In this document: positions 62,155 to 64,000 of the stretch, in pieces
How positions within the stretch are numbered: the stretch's first letter is position 1
How the letters are laid out: every line of letters starts with the position of its first letter
Assembly (NCBI RefSeq): GCF_034190915.1
Contig: NW_026947501.1
Span: 6,262,001-6,326,000 of the forward strand
Length of the DNA: 64,000 bases
Direction of reading: 5' to 3'
DNA from: Cavia porcellus
Taxonomy: Eukaryota; Chordata; Mammalia; Rodentia; Caviidae
Notes under the pieces: model-generated
What the model was told of the DNA's origin: nothing
Seen by the model: only the letters and a program-made list of their open reading frames with translations
Database searches by the model: none
Position numbers and translations under genes: made by a program

Positions 62155-64000
62155 TCACAATGGGGAGGTCAGGAAACATGCATTGGCAATGTAGGATAGG
62201 TTTCTGAAAAACATCGCCGGGTGTTGTGCATTGTAAGGCTTTATAACAGGCCATTCACTAGAAGCAGTGAGAAAAACATCACCGGGTGGTGTGAATCGGA
62301 GGGCCTGAATTAGAATAGGCAGTGAGTGGCAATGTAGCATAGAGAAAAGCGCCACGGGGTGGTCAGCATGGGGAGGTCAGGAAACATGCAGTGGGAATGT
62401 AGGATAGGTTTCTGAAACTTATCGCGGGGTGCTGCGCATTGTAAGGGTTTCTAACAGGCCATTCACTACATGAAGTGAGAAAAACATCACAGGGTGGTTT
62501 GAATCGGAGGGCCTGAATCAAGATAGACAGTGAGTGGCAATGTCAGCTGGAGAAAAGCACCACGGGGTGGTTAGCATGTGGATGTCAGGAAACATGCAGT
62601 GGCAATGTAGGATAGGTTTCTGAAAAACATCGTGGGTGGTGAGTATTGTAAGGCTTTCTAACAGGCCATTCACTAGTAGGAGTGAGAAATACATCATGGT
62701 GTGGTGTGAATCGGAAGGCATGCATAAAGATAGACAGTGAGTGTCAATGTAGGATCGAGAAAAGCACCACGGGTTGGTGAGCATGTGGAGGTCAGGAAAC
62801 ATGCAATGGCAATGTAGGATAGGTTTCTGAAAAACATCGCAGGGTGGTGCGCATACTAAGGATTTCTAACATGCCATTCACAAGTAGGAGTGAAAAAAAA
62901 TCACGGGATTGTTTGAATCAGAGGGCCTGAATTAGGATAGGCTGTGAGTGGCAATGTAAGATGGAGAAAAGCACCAGGGGTTTGTCAGCATGGGGAGGCA
63001 AGAAAACATGCAGTGGCAATGTAGAATAGGTTTCTGATAAACATCGCTGGGTGGTGCGCATTGTAAGGGTTTCTAACAGGCCATTCACTAGTAGGAGTGA
63101 GAACAACATCATGGGGTGGTGTGAATTGGAGGGCCTGAATTAGGATAGGCATTGAGTGGCAATGTAGGATGGAGAAAAGCACCACAGGGTGGTCAGCAGG
63201 GGGAGGTGACGAAACATGCAGTGGCAATGTAGGAGAGGTTTCGGGAAAAAAAGGTGGGGTAGTGCGCATTGTAAGGCTTTCTAACAGGGCATTCACTACT
63301 AGGAGTGAGCAAAACATAACGGGGTGGTGTGAATCGGAGGGCCTGAATTAGAATAGGCAGTGAGTGGCAATGCAGGACAGAGAAAATCACCATGGTGTGG
63401 TCAGCATGGGGAGGTCACAAACATGCAGTGTCAATGTAGGATAGGTTTCTGAAAAACATCGCGGGGTGGTGCGCATCGTAACGGTTTCTAACAGGCCATT
63501 CACTAGTAGGAGTGAGTACAACATCACAGCATGGTTTGAATCAGAGGGCCTGAATCAGGATAGGCAGTGAGTGGCAATGTAGGATGGAGAAAAGCACCAC
63601 GGTGTGGTCAGCATGAGGAGGTCAGGAAACATTCAGTGTCAATGTAGGATAGGTTTCTGAAAAACATCGTGGGTGGTGAGTATTGTAAGGGTTTCTAACA
63701 GGGCATTCACTGGAAGGAGTGAGAAAAAGATCACGGGGTGGTGTGACTCGAAGGGCCTGAATTATGATAGGCAGTGTGTGGCAATGTAGGAAGGAGAAAA
63801 GCACCATGGGGTGGTCAGCATGGGGAGGTCAGGAAACATGCAGTAGCAATGTAGGACAGCTTTCTGAAAAACATCGGGGGGTGGTGCGCATTGTTAGTGT
63901 TTCTAACAAGCCATTCACTAGGAGAAGTGATAAAAACATCACAGGGTGGTGTGAATCGGAGGGCCTGAATCAGGATAGGCAGTGAGTGGCAATGTAGAAT
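62155..64000 (+). repeat. HOR unit L, left part only (cut by window edge)
   Basis: This begins a new unit in the S-start phase. At 63193-64000 it follows the L path (A-run monomer TTTCGGGAAAAAAAGGTGG, then AGTGAGTACAACATC, GTGTGACTCGAAGGG, GTTAGTGTTTC types). It matches 48870-50715 at offset 13285 throughout. Two L-type units in a row (56756 and 62155) break the S-S-L order at this point, implying another unequal exchange. Confidence 0.85.

Larger units (their letters stand above)
1..64000 (+). repeat. Satellite DNA array, ~208-bp monomer, spans whole window
   Basis: Landmark strings such as GGAGGTCAGGAAACATGCAG, CATTCACTAGTAGGAGTGAG and GGATGGAGAAAAGCACCA recur every 207-208 bp over the entire window, always in this orientation. 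The length implies roughly 300 head-to-tail monomers. I looked for breaks in this rhythm and found only 1-2 base indels and a few truncated or fused monomers, with no unrelated insertion. No stretch is non-repetitive, so every gene-free interval here is satellite. A hand-made consensus is about 51% GC with strong strand asymmetry (about 76 G against 30 C per 208 bases on the plus strand). Arrays of this kind are typical of centromeric, pericentromeric or subtelomeric heterochromatin. The chromosomal position and species are not shown by the sequence. I do not recognise the family by name. Confidence 0.98.

Noticed and set aside
1..64000. CRISPR array (regular repeats with spacers).
   Set aside because: Repeats are 208 bp long and contiguous, and the DNA between conserved words is itself conserved. 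There are no unique spacers, leader or cas genes.
1..64000. CENP-B box in the monomer.
   Set aside because: I looked for the TTCG...A..CGGGA pattern on both strands of the consensus and of several types. The TTCTGAAAAACATCGCGGGG stretch is only superficially similar and lacks the required bases.
1..64000. Naming the satellite family or species.
   Set aside because: I do not recognise the monomer. A database search of the consensus would be needed, and any name given here would be a guess.
1..64000. tRNA, rRNA or snRNA-derived origin of the repeat.
   Set aside because: No A/B box pair, cloverleaf or conserved rRNA words are visible in the monomer on either strand.

Overview
The whole 64 kb window is one uninterrupted eukaryotic satellite DNA array. 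A unit of about 208 bp repeats head to tail from the first base to the last, roughly 300 copies. All copies lie in the same orientation. I found no gene, RNA gene, transposon, inversion or unique spacer. I do not recognise the family by name and cannot place the species. A long array of nucleosome-scale monomers with higher-order structure fits centromeric, pericentromeric or subtelomeric heterochromatin. The frequent CG to TG/CA differences between monomers fit a genome that methylates CpG, such as a vertebrate or plant.

The array is built in nested levels. (1) Each 208-bp monomer is a degenerate trimer of roughly 65, 70 and 73 bp sub-units sharing a core close to AAAAACATCACGGGGTGGTG. (2) Diverged monomer types recur in a fixed order and form higher-order repeats (HORs). 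To the right of 34.6 kb these are clear: a short unit S of 2074 bp (about 10 monomers), a long unit L of 3738 bp (S plus 8 extra monomers), and an extended L of 5399 bp with an internal 1663-bp tandem duplication. (3) The units form an S-S-L triplet of 7886 bp that is itself repeated, with unit-specific variants conserved by position inside the triplet. (4) A 10,094-bp block (about 26,649-36,742) is followed directly by a nearly identical second copy (about 36,743-46,836).

Layout: 1-26.6 kb is older and diverged. It is a patchwork of 6.1-6.7 kb, 2.1 kb, 3.3 kb and 8.1-8.5 kb partial duplications plus a recent 415-bp dimer duplication. The block at 21.9-26.6 kb is a diverged relative of 30.4-35.7 kb. 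From 26.6 to 46.8 kb lies the 10,094-bp tandem pair. From 44.7 kb to the right edge is the young S/L higher-order array, which runs out of the window.

Short open frames occur in almost every monomer, mostly on the minus strand. They are a by-product of a G-rich plus strand with few TTA, CTA and TCA triplets, and I call none of them a gene. The points most worth following up are the nested hierarchy, the 10-kb duplication (real or an assembly effect), the patch inserted at 32.2 kb through a non-canonical sub-unit junction, and the CpG decay pattern.
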